Shown piece by piece: positions 41,750-52,039 of a DNA stretch of 52,585 nucleotides (position 1 is its first letter; the number at the start of each line of letters is the position of its first letter). Origin of the DNA: Prorocentrum cordatum (lineage: Eukaryota; Sar; Dinophyceae; Prorocentrales; Prorocentraceae). A program made the position numbers and the translations under genes. The notes beneath the pieces were generated by a model. The model ran no database searches and was not told the origin of the DNA. It saw only the letters and a program-made list of their open reading frames with translations. The DNA lies in NCBI GenBank assembly GCA_963575745.1, contig CAUYUJ010000892.1:502372-554956 (forward strand), given 5' to 3'.

Positions 41750-41845
41750 CGAGGAAGAGGAGGAGGAGGAGGAGAAGGAGGAGGAGGAGACGGATGAGGA
41801 GGGAGAAGAACGAGGAGGAGGAGGAGGAGGAGGAGGAGGGAGCAA
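41750..41845. repeat. (GAG)n microsatellite
   Basis: GAGGAGG run with few interruptions. Confidence 0.95.
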
Positions 41846-41879
41846 GCAAGCAACCAAGAACTCTCGGATGCTGTCCACT

Positions 41880-43510
41880 GTCTGACGGCGGCGGCACTAA
41901 AAAGTAACATCTGAGTGGCGGTAAAATCCGCGACTTCCCTCACCAGCGGGCGCTGCTGATGGGGTCACCACCTGAGGCCCTCGACCCGCCCGAATGCGAG
42001 AGTCTGCCTTGCAGGGGGTCGCGGGCGGCGGGTCTGGAAGGGGGTGGACCCGCCGCGCGCGGAGCTCTTTTTCGGCAAGCGACGCGCGACAGCAACAACG
42101 CGATCGCGCATATCAAACATTCTGGGGCGCCGCCCATCGGGCAGCCATTCCCCGACGTGCTGTTCGCAGGCTGGACCTGACACCTGCGCGGGGCGAGCGC
42201 ACGTTTCACGTCGACGGCGTCGCGCGCGAGAGCAGTCCGAGCCCGCGTCCGCGCCAGCGCCCCCTGGCCCGCAGGCGAGGCGACCGCCATGAAACGGGCG
42301 CGCAAATGGTACCGTTCCAGCCGACCGCGGAATCACAACGCGCGACCGCTCCATCAGAGTTTCGAGCGAAATGGCGCACTCGGGCCTCCGAGGCGCATCA
42401 GGAGGCGGCTCGCATTGGCGACGCCCGCCGCGAGGCGACATTTTAATAAATCGCAGTCGAGTAATTTCGCAACGGTGGGCGTGCGCAAATTTTGCATTTG
42501 TCGAGCCGACCGCTCATCTGCACTGGCGCGTCGTCTCATTCGAACGCGCGGCCCTGAGCCTGGCAATCGGCTGGTCGGCAAAAGCGCTGCGCCAGCCCTT
42601 GGCGCGAGATGGCCGACGCGGGGTCGGCCCAATGGCAGCGCGGTCGACGACGATCGGCCCCGCGAGCACCAGGCCGCGGACATCGGCGCTAACCAGCGCC
42701 CTGATTTCCCTACGCGAGGCAAAATACCAACAAACAAACCAAATCAAACGTGGCAGCGCGCGTGCCCCGCGCCAACTGCGAAAACCCAAAGGCATTCTGA
42801 TTGGCGTCGCTCTGTAAAGGGGCGCGGGAAAGACTGAACGCAGAAAGACAGCGCGCAAAGGAAGGAGGGGTTGAGGGAGGGAGGGAGACGGAAGGAGGGC
42901 CGTCATGGAAGCGTCCTGAGGCCCTCCTGGAGGCCCTTGGACCCGCGCTGGGCCCTCCTGAGGGCCTATGGGGGCTGCCCTAGGGGCAACTTGGGGGTCT
43001 CCTGGAAGTCTGTGGGGGACTTCTTGAGGCTCTCAAGTGGAGCCGTAAAAAACATAAAAAAAGCTCATGCATTTACGCAACTTTTACCTGTTCACGCTTT
43101 CTCCCTGGGTGCCTTGGGGGACGCCGTCCTGGCGGTCTCTAGGAGCTGTCCTGGGGGGCGCGCGGCCGCCTTGGGGCCCTCGGCGATCGGTCTCGCGGGG
43201 CCGCGCCACGCGCAAGGATATGCGATGCGCGAAGCGTCGAGAATGCATCCCTCTCCCATCGTCCCTCTCGTTCTGCGCCCGACGGGGCGGCCGCGCATCT
43301 TTCTGCGCTGCCACCTCGCGACGCCCGCGCGCTCTCGCCGCGCGACCGTCCAACTTCTGCTCGAACGGTCCTGGGGCGCGCGAGTGCAGGGGCCGGCTCG
43401 CGCCTCCTGCCCCCGTCCGCCCGCCGCCTCCCCCGGCAGAATTGCAAGCGCGCCAGGCTGGGCGCGCGAGGGACGAAGGCGGAGCAGCAACAAGGCCAGG
43501 CGAGAATCTC
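41880..43510. other. GC-rich intergenic, no supported gene
   Basis: CGCGCG-rich sequence with open frames on all strands up to ~150 residues, which is expected at this GC content. No motif, repeat family or splice pattern is convincing. 42,900-43,040 has degenerate CCTGGAGGCCC words. Confidence 0.4.
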
Positions 43511-43514
43511 TCCA

Positions 43515-43645
43515 GAGGAGGCGGAGGAGAGGAGAGGAGGAGGAGGAGAAGGATGGCCAAGGGGCAGATGAAGATGAGGAGGGAGAGGAGGAGGAGGAGG
43601 AGGAGGAGGAGCAGGAGGAGGAGCAGGAGAAGGGGGTCCTCCGCC
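43515..43645. repeat. (GAG)n microsatellite
   Basis: GAGGAGGAGG with interruptions, immediately before a long CT tract: a purine block followed by a pyrimidine block on the same strand. Confidence 0.9.
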
Positions 43646-43658
43646 TTCTCCCCCTCGC

Positions 43659-43659
43659 C

Positions 43660-43752
<93 letters not shown>
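43659..43752. repeat. (CT)n microsatellite, ~47 units
   Basis: Uninterrupted CT for about 94 bases, the longest pure dinucleotide tract in the window. Confidence 0.98.
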
Positions 43753-43754
<2 letters not shown>

Positions 43755-44653
43755 TTCTGCGCGGCCCCAAGCGACCTCGCGGCCGCAGCGGGAAAGGGTG
43801 ACGGAGATAAAGACGACAGATGCGTTTGGGACGCTACTGTCCCCTTTTCCATGGGCCAACCTCCGTTTCATCTGGAAAAACACAACGTTTCGTGCCAAAA
43901 TGGACCATGCAAAAACAAAAAAAAACTGATAAGTCTTGCTTGGGCAGCTTGGATGGGAAATACTGCGCGGTTCCACGTGCGACGGCCTCCCGCCCGCGGG
44001 AAAGGGGGCAGTGGGGTCGCAAACGCATCTGTCTTGAAGCAGGAGGGGGAGAGGGTGGAGGAGCGACAAACAACGATGATCGTCGCCCCCCTCTTCTTGC
44101 TCTCACCCCCCCTTTCCCATCCCCATCCCTCCTCATTATCCTTCTCCTCCTCGTCCTCCTTCTCCTCCTTCTCTTCCTCCTCCTCCTCCTAGCCATCATT
44201 TGCACTGCGGCGGCATAGGCATCCTGCGAAATACACGCCATCAGTTGCAAGCCCTCGCCACGCCCCGAACCTCCAACAAATCACGTTCTCAAATGGCGCC
44301 CCAATCTGAACCGCCCCCCCCGCTCCAAAAAGCTCCAGGGAGCCCCATTGGAAATTCCCCTGTTGCTCTGAATGGGCTTCCAAGAGGTCGAGTTGAGCCA
44401 GCAAGGGCAGGGTCGCGGGGGGGCGAGGATGGACAGGGGGCGTCCCTAAGTTGACCCTTAGACCTGAGAACCCTGACTGCATGTTTCACATGTCGTCGAA
44501 AACCCTCGCTTCGAATCTGCACCCCAGCGTGCAGCCGCAGGCATGCCCAGACTGCGAGGCCAACCCCAACGCCTCGCCGCTCCTACCTGCGAGCCCTCTC
44601 CGTCACAGCCATCGCAGCGGCAGTGCGCCACCCTGGCGTCGTGCAGGCCCGAC
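43755..44653. other. Intergenic downstream of the 791-codon gene
   Basis: Contains a CTCCTCCTC stretch (44,140-44,190) and a small palindrome-like GGAGCCCC area. It covers the 3' side of the gene at 44,654-47,029. No polyadenylation signal is recognisable, as expected for dinoflagellates. Confidence 0.4.
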
Positions 44654-47029
44654 TCACGCTGAGCGACCCAAGTATTTCAGCCACGATCCATAATGCGAGC
44701 CACGCAAGGTAGGGTACGACTCGCACAAGGCAGCGACAACCATCTGCATCTGTTTGAGCTCGTCCTTGTTCTTCTGATTGATCGTCGCCCAGCGCAGGCC
44801 AGTCGTGTTCTCTGCAGCCCGCGTGTAGGTGATGACGCCTGGCGGGATGTAGAGGACCTCGCCATGGTTCACCACGGCGAAGAAGTTCGGCTCACAGACC
44901 ACGATCTTCGCGAAGTCCTCGCCAGACAAGCCTTTGAGGTCGCACAATTGTTGCGTCACCGACTTGTTTGCGTCGTACTGTACGCCAGCCACTGCAAGAC
45001 TCCCAGAGAGAACGAAGTGGAAATGCGGCAAGGCGTACGGCTGCGGGCTCAGCGTGCTGCCGTCCTCCAGGATGTTGAAGTAAGCGACGTCGTACTGAGC
45101 AGCAGCCATGGCAGCGTATTCTTTCTTCTTCTCGGAGTTGGGCTCGCAGATGAAAAGACGGTTGAACACGTCGTAGCCAGCCAACGCCTCGGCATCCTTG
45201 ATGGTGGTCTTCACTCCTCGTAGCAGCGAGGGGTTGTTGAAGCCGGCGGAGTTGCTGATCTTGCCAGCGCCCTCGGTGCTGACCTTATCAGTGAACCACT
45301 TGAGGAAGGTTTTGAAGTTGGTGCTGTCCTCGATCTTCTTGATCACGCCGCTGCCGAGCTCGAGCTTTACTGCCTTTCCTTCGAAAGCCTTGGCCCCCAA
45401 GTTAATGTCGCCTCCGTTGGACACGTAAGTATGGTTCTTCAAGTACTTGATGTTCCCAATCGTATCTGGCTTAATTTCCACTTCCCTTGCAGCCGCATGT
45501 AGCTTCTCTCTCAGCTTGTCCATTTTCGTCGTCTTGCATCCTTCCTGCATCTTCTTCTGGGGCTTGCCCCGAAGCTCCGCCATATTTTTCCTCAGCGCTG
45601 CCGCGGCGCCAGCAGGTCCGTTGAAAGCCTTCTGGATGTCAGCCATCGCCGCCCGCATCTGCGAGACGTCGGCCTTGGGGTCGCTCTCGAGGCTGTCAAC
45701 CACCTTGGCGCGCATCTCCGCCACCTCGGCAACGGCCGTCTTCTTCTCGGCCACCACGCGCGCGATGGCGTTCTTCAAGGCCTCCACCGAGTCCTTGAAC
45801 TCCGGCGGCATGTCACCCGCGGAACTGAACTCTTTCGTCGTCACATGATTGATGAGCAACTCCGCCTCTGGAACCATGACGTCGACGCTCGATGCGATCT
45901 TGGCTTTTAACGAAGTGGCAGATTTGTCGGCGTCGAGTTGCGCAGCCCTGGCATTGGCGTTGATGGAATCAATGTCATCGGGGGCGTCAACTTTCTTCGC
46001 CGCCTCGGCTTCCTCCTCGTAGAGCTCCTCCACCGACGCCTTCGCCTGGGCCCTGGCGGCCGCCTTGCCCTCCAAGGAGTTGGTCAAAGCGGTCATGGGG
46101 CGGCCTGCATCCTCGCCCGAGGGGCCAATGTGGCCAGGGATCATGGATGGATCGACGGAGGGGCCTGGCCTGGGCTGCGCATGCGGCCGAGCGGCCTGAA
46201 CCTCTGCCCTCGCGGCCGCAATAAGCCCATCAGAACTCTCGATGGCTGCCAAGAGTTCACCAGAGGTAAGATGGGCACGCTCGCCGATCCTGGAGTCAGT
46301 GTAGATCCCGTCCAGCGAATCGTCGATGATGCCCAGGAACTCTCCCAGGTGAAGCTCGCCGTCCATCATCTGGGTAACATCGGCACTCAAGAGGGCTCGC
46401 TTCCACGCGATCTTGAGTTCCTTATCCCCAGCTCCCTTGCCCTCGTCAGTCTTCAAATAATCCTTCGACCACACGGAAAACGGCCTCCAGTGGATTCTGC
46501 GGCGCTTTTCTGACCCAACCCTGGTCAGGGTGGAACTCCCCATCATGGTTTCGAAGTCCCTCTTGGCGCCGCCTCCTCTCTCTGCAGCCCTCTTGTGCTT
46601 CCTGTAAAACTCGACTACCTCTGGAGGGGACAGCCCCTCGAACCGCGTCCTCAACTTCGGATTCTTCTTCCACCTCTTGGCCAATGCTTTGCACGTGGCG
46701 TCGCACTTGAGCTCAACCCCCTCCTTCGGCGGAGCGCCGCTCTTCGACTTTGTCTGGCGCCCCGACTTGGATAGCTCTTTAAGGTCGCACTCCTCTTCGC
46801 ACCTTGGGCAGTAGAACTTGACATTTCCAGCGCCCGAGCACCCTCTTGGTGAACTGGCAGGCGCTCCGCCGTCCAGAAATTCATCCAGCACCCCACCCAT
46901 CGCGCCCTCATGACCAGTAGATGTGGCAGGCGTCCCAGGGGACATACCTGGTGTTCCAGCGGCTGCGGAAGGCGCGGGGCTGGACGCAGACGGACAGCAC
47001 GGGCTCTTCACGGGCGCGCCTTCCGCCAT
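44654..47029 (-). CDS. Intronless 791-residue protein: N-terminal Cys motif, coiled coil, cupin-like C-terminus
   Basis: The ATG at 47,029 has G at +4 and starts MAEGAPVKSPCC; the frame is open upstream but only to non-ATG codons. Order: Ser/Pro/Gly-rich start (1-65); FYCPRCEEEC (C-x2-C-x3-C) and KCDATC (near 109-113), a possible zinc-binding unit; KALAKRWKKNPKLRTRFEGL with SPPEVVEFYRKHKRA; a charged Ala/Glu/Lys helical stretch about 330-560 (VEALKNAIARVVAEKKTAVA); and a C-terminal part with ALPHFHFVLSGSLAVAGV and HGEVLYIPPGVITYT, resembling the two beta-barrel motifs of cupin/JmjC folds, though the last metal-binding His of GxxxxxPxGxxH is absent. Ends GSWLKYLGRSA. Codon use is even throughout, with no break. 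Function unknown. The lack of introns suggests a retrogene or an element-encoded protein. Confidence 0.8.
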   Translation of the reverse strand: MAEGAPVKSPCCPSASSPAPSAAAGTPGMSPGTPATSTGHEGAMGGVLDEFLDGGAPASSPRGCSGAGNVKFYCPRCEEECDLKELSKSGRQTKSKSGAPPKEGVELKCDATCKALAKRWKKNPKLRTRFEGLSPPEVVEFYRKHKRAAERGGGAKRDFETMMGSSTLTRVGSEKRRRIHWRPFSVWSKDYLKTDEGKGAGDKELKIAWKRALLSADVTQMMDGELHLGEFLGIIDDSLDGIYTDSRIGERAHLTSGELLAAIESSDGLIAAARAEVQAARPHAQPRPGPSVDPSMIPGHIGPSGEDAGRPMTALTNSLEGKAAARAQAKASVEELYEEEAEAAKKVDAPDDIDSINANARAAQLDADKSATSLKAKIASSVDVMVPEAELLINHVTTKEFSSAGDMPPEFKDSVEALKNAIARVVAEKKTAVAEVAEMRAKVVDSLESDPKADVSQMRAAMADIQKAFNGPAGAAAALRKNMAELRGKPQKKMQEGCKTTKMDKLREKLHAAAREVEIKPDTIGNIKYLKNHTYVSNGGDINLGAKAFEGKAVKLELGSGVIKKIEDSTNFKTFLKWFTDKVSTEGAGKISNSAGFNNPSLLRGVKTTIKDAEALAGYDVFNRLFICEPNSEKKKEYAAMAAAQYDVAYFNILEDGSTLSPQPYALPHFHFVLSGSLAVAGVQYDANKSVTQQLCDLKGLSGEDFAKIVVCEPNFFAVVNHGEVLYIPPGVITYTRAAENTTGLRWATINQKNKDELKQMQMVVAALCESYPTLRGSHYGSWLKYLGRSA

Positions 47030-47339
47030 GAGACCAATGCCTTCGACTCCGCGGCAATCGACGGGGGCACAGCGGCTGACGCCTGAAACGGCTGCGGAAT
47101 GCCAAACAACGCCGCGACGGGAGCAAATCCAGCCCCTGGGCTCCAGCAAGTTCACTCTCGCCGACCCAGCCGCTGGCTTCTGACGCCGCTTGAGATTGCG
47201 AAGCCCTGAACGAAAGGCCTTTCAACTTCTGATCGTTCAACGTTCTGGCTGGCCTTCTCTGCGAGGCTGAAGGGGGCGGCCCCAGGAGGTCGCGAAACAG
47301 GGCCGGCAGGCGAGTAGCGCCGAAACGTATGAAAAAAAG
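47030..47339. other. Upstream region of the 791-codon gene
   Basis: No spliced-leader relic was found here. GGCCTTCTCTGCGAGGCTGA (47,249-47,268) is repeated exactly at about 47,531-47,550, on either side of the fold-back at 47,340. Confidence 0.45.
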
Positions 47340-47467
47340 CGTGGTTGGACAAACCAAGGATTCGCGACTCTCGAGGAATGAAGCGCGCGGTGCGCTTTTC
47401 TCAAGGAGGGCAGCGCGCCCGCGCTCATTCGGCGATCGTCGCGAAACCCTTGGTTTTTGTCCAATCA
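47340..47467. mobile_element. 128-bp fold-back element
   Basis: The left end GTGGTTGGACAAACCAAGGA plus TTCGCGA matches the reverse complement of the right end, GTGATTGGACAAAAACCAAG plus GGTTTCGCGA. The interior is GCGCGC-rich with GAATGAAGCGCGCGG mirrored by CCGCGCTCATTC. Almost the whole element can form one hairpin. The 20-base direct repeat GGCCTTCTCTGCGAGGCTGA lies ~70 bases outside each end. Confidence 0.75.
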
Positions 47468-47821
47468 CTCAGGGCTCCTCCTTCTCTGGGCTCCTCCTCG
47501 GGGCTTCTCCTTCGCAGGTGGGCGGGGGCTGGCCTTCTCTGCGAGGCTGAGTTTACCTGGCCGACAGACCGCCTGGGCACCCCCCGCAAATCAACGCATG
47601 TCCAGCGAAAAGAAACAGCGCCCCCGCCAGGCACCACGGTTCTCCACGCGCGCAGACTCCTAACATGCACACCAGTGGCCCGCAACGCCTCGGCCTCAGC
47701 CCCTCACTGCACCCCAGTGCCCGATAGCTGCGCCAGCGCCCTAAACGCACGAGAGAGGCCCACAACGCCTCGGCCTTATCCCCTCACTGCAGCGAGGCCG
47801 TACCACGGCCACTGCCCAGAC
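47468..47821. other. Short repeats, no gene
   Basis: CAACGCCTCGGCCT...CCCCTCACTGCA occurs twice (about 47,685 and 47,767), an ~82-base tandem duplication. Confidence 0.45.
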
Positions 47822-47928
47822 CTGAAAGCCTTCGGCGGGGCCCACACCCCGTGCTTCACCCTGCCATTGAAAACAATGATGAGCCCCCCAGCGAAGGAGA
47901 AGCTGCGCTCACCGATGATGAACTTGCA
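47822..47928 (-). CDS. Spliced gene of unknown function, exon D
   Basis: The minus strand reads CKFIIGERSFSFAGGLIIVF, then NGRVKHGVWAPPKAF. The frame is protein-like (alternating beta-strand residues, NGRxxHG), and an acceptor GCGCAG|TGC and a donor TTTCAG|GTCTGG bracket it. The LIIVFNGRxxHG word recalls the last strands of double-stranded beta-helix oxygenases, but one short motif is not enough to assign it. Its phase does not join directly to exon C, so another exon may lie between. Confidence 0.45.
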
Positions 47929-48478
47929 CTGCGCGGAGACGGGCGCCTGGGGCCGTGCGCTTCCGCTTCCTCTCCTCCCCCTCTCCCATCCTCCATGTTC
48001 CTCACCCTTCTCTTCCTCCTCCTCCACCACCTCCCAAAAGTTGCCCGAGCCGCCCCCCCCTTCGGCACCCCCTCCTCCTCCACCAATCCCACACCTCCTC
48101 TTCCCCCTCTCAATCGCCCCCACCATCCGAGGAGGACGAGGAGGGCGAGGAGGAGGCAGCGATGAGTGGAGGGAGGACGAGGATGAGCACGAGGGGGAAG
48201 AGGAGGCGATGGCTCCAAGAAGGCACCGAGAAAGCTCCAAGAAAGCGATGGCGGGGACACAGGGCGGCTCCAAGAGGGCCCACGAAAGCCCTAGTCAGAA
48301 CGAATTACTTCCAGAGCTGACCTGGAACTCATCGAGCCTCCTCGGAGCCCCCTCCCCATTCCCCCTCCGGTGCCACATTGCAGCCCCCGCGCGGGGCCCT
48401 CTGGGCGTCGGCGGGGCCACGGGGGCATACGAAGGCGACTTCTCATCCCCCTGCCGCTGCCCGATCCTGTGCCCTTAC
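47929..48478. other. Intron-like, pyrimidine-rich
   Basis: TCCTCCTC-type runs (47,960-48,120) on the plus strand, then GAGGACGAGGAGGGCGAGG. No exon with a clear pattern is seen. Confidence 0.4.
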
Positions 48479-48696
48479 CTCTCGTCCCATTGCGCCCTCC
48501 CCCCTCCAACGCGCGGGGCATCCTTGCGGTTCTGCCGCAGCGCGAGCACGGTCCAGCCGCGATCGCCGTCGGTGCGCACGGGGCAACGGACGTTGTTGTG
48601 GCACCCGAATTCCTTGCAGGCTGGATCTGCTATCGCGCGCGGCTGGTAAACAGGCTCGCGAGCGTTCCCGCGCACTTGCAACGGCGCGATGTTGTC
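48479..48696 (-). CDS. Spliced gene of unknown function, exon C
   Basis: The minus strand reads DNIAPLQVRGNAREPVYQPR, AIADPACKEFGCHNNVRCPV, RTDGDRGWTVLALRQNRKDA. The frame has three Cys and a Trp and none of the low complexity of the other frames. The acceptor GGCAGAG|GAC is AG|G, and the donor GAGAG|GTAAGG fits the consensus well. It joins in phase to exon B (VLHFG-DNIAPLQ). No family is recognised. Confidence 0.5.
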
Positions 48697-48988
48697 CTCT
48701 CTGCCTGGCGACTCACCGTACCCCTTGCGCCCTTCAGGCCCCCCCACGCCCACCCCGCCTCGCCCCGCCCCGCGCCCGCCCCTCTGACCGACGGGGGCGG
48801 CGCGGGCAGGCGAGGGGGGGGGCAAGCGAGAAGGGGCAAGAGCGCGAAGAAGGGGGAGGCGGGAGTAGAGCGTAGCAGCAGGGGGATATTCGAAGACATG
48901 CGTCCGAATGAATCGACATCGGAGGCGGGGTCGAAGGGGGCGCGAGGATTCCGCCCGAAAGACCAGGCCAGCAAGGCACGCACGAATC

Positions 48989-49099
48989 CCCGAAGTGGAG
49001 GACGGTGTCGCCTTTGTCTCTGAAGCCGTACGAGTCTGGAAAGACGTCGGCAGGATGGACGCCCATCTTCGCCGCAAACGCCTTCGCGTCAATCACCAC
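48989..49099 (-). CDS. Spliced gene of unknown function, exon B
   Basis: The minus strand reads VVIDAKAFAAKMGVHPADVF, then PDSYGFRDKGDTVLHFG. The acceptor CCGCGAG|GTG is AG|G, phase 0, and follows in phase from exon A (ALEAR-VVIDAK). The donor is uncertain: GA at 48,988 would keep phase, and GTGCGT a few bases on is the alternative. Function unknown. Confidence 0.5.
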
Positions 49100-50026
49100 C
49101 TCGCGGGGGGAGGCCGGCAGGCAGGCGAAGGGAGTGGCATTGCTCTCCCTCCCCCCTTCCTCCCTCTCCCTCCCCCCCTGCTGGTTGCCATTCCCCCCTC
49201 TCCCTCCCGCCCGTCCCCCCCTTCCCTCTCCCTCTCTCCCTACCTCCTGCCCTCGGGCCCCCCTTCTCCCTCCGCTTCCAGCCCCCCGCCAATCTCCCCC
49301 CGACCCCGCTCCCCCGACGCCCCCGCCTCTCCCCCTCCTCTGCGACGCGGGCGCCGCCTCGTGGTCCTCGAGCATGCAGAGCCACCCATCGCCCACGCTC
49401 CAGCAGGCTTCGGATCTGCCTGGGCGGACGGGGCAGGAGGGGCGAGGGGCGTCGTCTGAAGGAGGAGGACGAGCTGGGGGGAAGATCAAAGGAAGGAGGA
49501 AGGGAAGGAGGAGAAGGAGGAAGAGGAGGAGGAGGAGGAGACGGATGAGGAGGGGGAGGAGGAGGAGGAGGAGGAGGAGGAGGAGGAGGAGAATGGAGGA
49601 TGAAGGATGGAGGATTGAGGATGGAGGAGGATGGAGGAGGATGGAGGAGGACTCTGACAACGCTCTGCGGCCTCAGACTTGGAGGAGGAGAAGGGGGGAG
49701 GAGGAGGAGGAGGAGGAGCCCTTTCAGCAGCCCATCAAACGGGGCGCGTCCCATTTGGGCCGTCAAACGGGACGCGCCCCATTTGGGCCGTCAAACGGGG
49801 CGCGTCCCATATGGCCCTGCGGCTCTCTGGTGCTGGTTCGGTCTTGAAGGAGACCGCGTTGCCTTCCTGTGGGAGGGGCGGTGACCCGCCCCTCCCTGAA
49901 CACTGCAGGCTTCGGTGTCTGAGAGTTCGGCGAAAAAAAAGAGGAGGGGGAGGAGGAGGAGGAAGAGGTGGAGGAGGGGGAGGAGGAGGAGGAGGTGGAG
50001 GAGGGGGGACTTCTGACTCTCCCAAC
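49100..50026. repeat. Intron-like stretch with (GAG)n blocks and a 28-bp tandem repeat
   Basis: Purine microsatellites at about 49,480-49,720 and 49,935-50,010. Between them are three units of GTCAAACGGGGCGCGTCCCA plus TTTGGGCC (49,733-49,815, exact 28-base period), each with a near-palindromic GGGGCGCGTCCC. On the gene's strand the microsatellites are pyrimidine tracts, one directly after exon A. Confidence 0.85.
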
Positions 50027-50491
50027 CCGCGCCTCCAGGGCCGAACCGCTGGCGCGTGCGAGAACACCAGCCAACCAAGTAGAGGTCCCCGATGTGACCT
50101 GGGCGGGTGCCACGGTAGGGTTCTGGGCCCTCGGCGCTCCCCATCGTGGCCCTGGGCACGTCGATTTCATGAAGACAACCGTGTCTTCGTGCATGCACCC
50201 CGCCACGAACTGAATGGGCTCGTTCAAGCTGTTGAGCCCAATGAACTTGACATGCTGTCCGAGGGCGTGCTGTGCCGCGAAGCAACCGTCCCGACGCAGC
50301 TGCCACTCGTTCGTCTCTATCATCTCAGTGCGCAAGCCGCACCTCATCCTCTTCGCCCTCTGCATCGGCGGCTGGGCGACGGCCAGGCGCTCGTCGTCTG
50401 GGTTGCGGTCCATGATGGCCAGGAGAGGCTCAGCCTGGCGCTCCGCTGCTGGGGCCGCGGCCGCGGCGGCGCCCCGGGAAGCCATCGGCCC
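50027..50491 (-). CDS. Spliced gene of unknown function, exon A
   Basis: On the minus strand, after an acceptor GGCGCAG|GGG (or as first exon with the ATG at 50,485), it reads MASRGAAAAAAPAAERQAEP, LLAIMDRNPDDERLAVAQPP, MQRAKRMRCGLRTEMIETNE, WQLRRDGCFAAQHALGQHVK, FIGLNSLNEPIQFVAGCMHE, DTVVFMKSTCPGPRWG. This is a balanced, protein-like frame of ~150 codons, ending at GCGCGG|GTTGGG just before a pyrimidine tract. No domain is recognised. It is the best supported exon of the set. Confidence 0.5.
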
Positions 50492-50769
50492 CTGCGCCGA
50501 GGAAGAAGGCGAGCAAAGAAAAGCAGCTCCAGCAATGCGGGCCTCTCGAGCAATACGCAGAAATGGCGCCGACGGCGCAGGGCAGGGGGGCGGACAGGAA
50601 GGGCGCGCGAGGCGCACAAATGGTGCGCGGGGGGATTCAAAATCTTCAAACATTGCTCTGGGACGCCTTCAAGAGGCCAGAAGCAGGCCTCGGGACGACC
50701 TAAACGCTCACGGGATGATTGCCTGCGCAGAGGAGCCCAGATGAGCAAGAGCTCCAGGCGAATCACCCC

Positions 50770-50880
50770 GAATCACCCCTGAACCGGACCTGAATCACCC
50801 CCCGGATCGCTCAGCGATGCTCGGCGATCCAGGGAATCACCCCGAATCACCCCTGCATCACCCCTGGAATCACTCTGCCT
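50770..50880. repeat. GAATCACCCC 10-bp repeats with a central palindrome
   Basis: Units GAATCACCCC and AATCACCCCT on both sides of GGATCGCTCAGCGATG and CTCGGCGATCC, an inverted pair. Confidence 0.8.
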
Positions 50881-51031
50881 CGGCCTGCGATGCAGTGGCG
50901 CCCGACCTCGCGACGCACAAAAGGAGATTTTGACTCGTCCTCCTCTCTTCATTCCACCGCCGCCTCCTCACCATGTCCCACAACCCTGCGAGAGGCGCAG
51001 CTGCAGAGGACATGGCGCCGCATGTCCTACG

Positions 51032-51115
51032 CCACGACCTCGAGCTCGGCCTCGGCGGCGTCCACGTCCGCCTCCTCGGGCACGAACTCGCGGTGCTCGT
51101 CCTCGGACGCGCGCC
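51032..51115 (-). CDS. Possible acidic exon (SEDEHREFVPEEADVDAAEA)
   Basis: One minus frame reads SEDEHREFVPEEADVDAAEA then ELEVVA, ending in TAG. A similar frame near 51,560-51,485 reads DASPDATAALAEAREHHLAR. Both are more protein-like than the Arg-rich alternatives and lie upstream of exon A on the same strand. High GC makes such frames common, so this is a weak call. Confidence 0.25.
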
Positions 51116-51179
51116 GCGCGCAAGGAGGCGAGCGCGCGTTCCTCGCTGCTCAACATGGAGGAGCAGGAGGTGGATGGCA

Positions 51180-51265
51180 AAGGCGGAGGCGGAGGGGGAC
51201 GAGGAGGAGGAGGAGGAGGAGGCGGGCGGCGAAAGGGAGCGGGAGGAGGGCGGGGGGGGAGGAGG
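51180..51265. repeat. GGAGGAGG purine tract
   Basis: Imperfect GAG/GGC tract, followed by GGCCGACTTCGGCGCCTCCT repeats (51,286-51,365, three units of about 30-40 bases). Confidence 0.8.
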
Positions 51266-51589
51266 TGGATGAGGAGGACTTCGGGGGCCGACTTCGGCGC
51301 CTCCTCCTGGGGGCCTTCGAGGGGGGCCGACTTCGGCGCCTCCTTCTGGGGGCCGACTTCGGCCCCATCGGAAGCCTTCGGAGGCCTTCCCCTTCTCCTC
51401 CTGGCGGGGTCCTCTTGGTGCCTCTGGCTCTTGCGGGCGCTTGGGCCCTCCCCTCCTCCCCCCCCCCGCTCGGGTGGCCCCCCCCCCGCGCCAGATGGTG
51501 CTCGCGCGCCTCGGCCAGCGCCGCGGTGGCGTCGGGCGAGGCGTCTGCTGCGCTTCAGGGCGGACGCCCTCAAAACGCTCGAAATGCAA

Positions 51590-51931
51590 GAAAATGCGGG
51601 AGGAGGAACATCATCAGAAACTGCAAAAGGTGGAAGCGCAAACGCATGGACCCACGAAAGGGAAGAGAGGCGGGGCAGGCAAGAGGAATGCGAAGGTCAT
51701 GGCCCGCCCGCGGAGGCACGCAGCGACAATCCTTGTCCCGCAAGACTCTGTCCAGGGGCCCGACCAGCCAGCACAGCAGCCAGGCTGCGCATCTCTGCCA
51801 GCTTGGGAACAGATGCACCTGGCAGGCGGCGAGTAAGCGCGGGCTGCATCGTCGTCGTCGCCCGACCCCTACTCTGGGCCTGGGGGAGGGAGGGTGGAGG
51901 AGGGCACAGGTGGTGGAGGTTCTGGAGGTCT
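51590..51931. other. No supported gene
   Basis: Open frames exist on both strands but show no recognisable motif or splice pattern. Confidence 0.35.
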
Positions 51932-51946
51932 CAGTAGCAGTAGTAA

Positions 51947-51979
<33 letters not shown>

Positions 51980-51997
51980 CAGTAGTAGTAGTGAAAG

Positions 51998-52039
<42 letters not shown>

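Noticed and set aside
41994-42837. Overlapping 150-182 residue plus-strand ORFs
   Set aside because: Open in several frames and both strands in very GC-rich DNA; Arg/Ala-rich, with no motif and no splice context.
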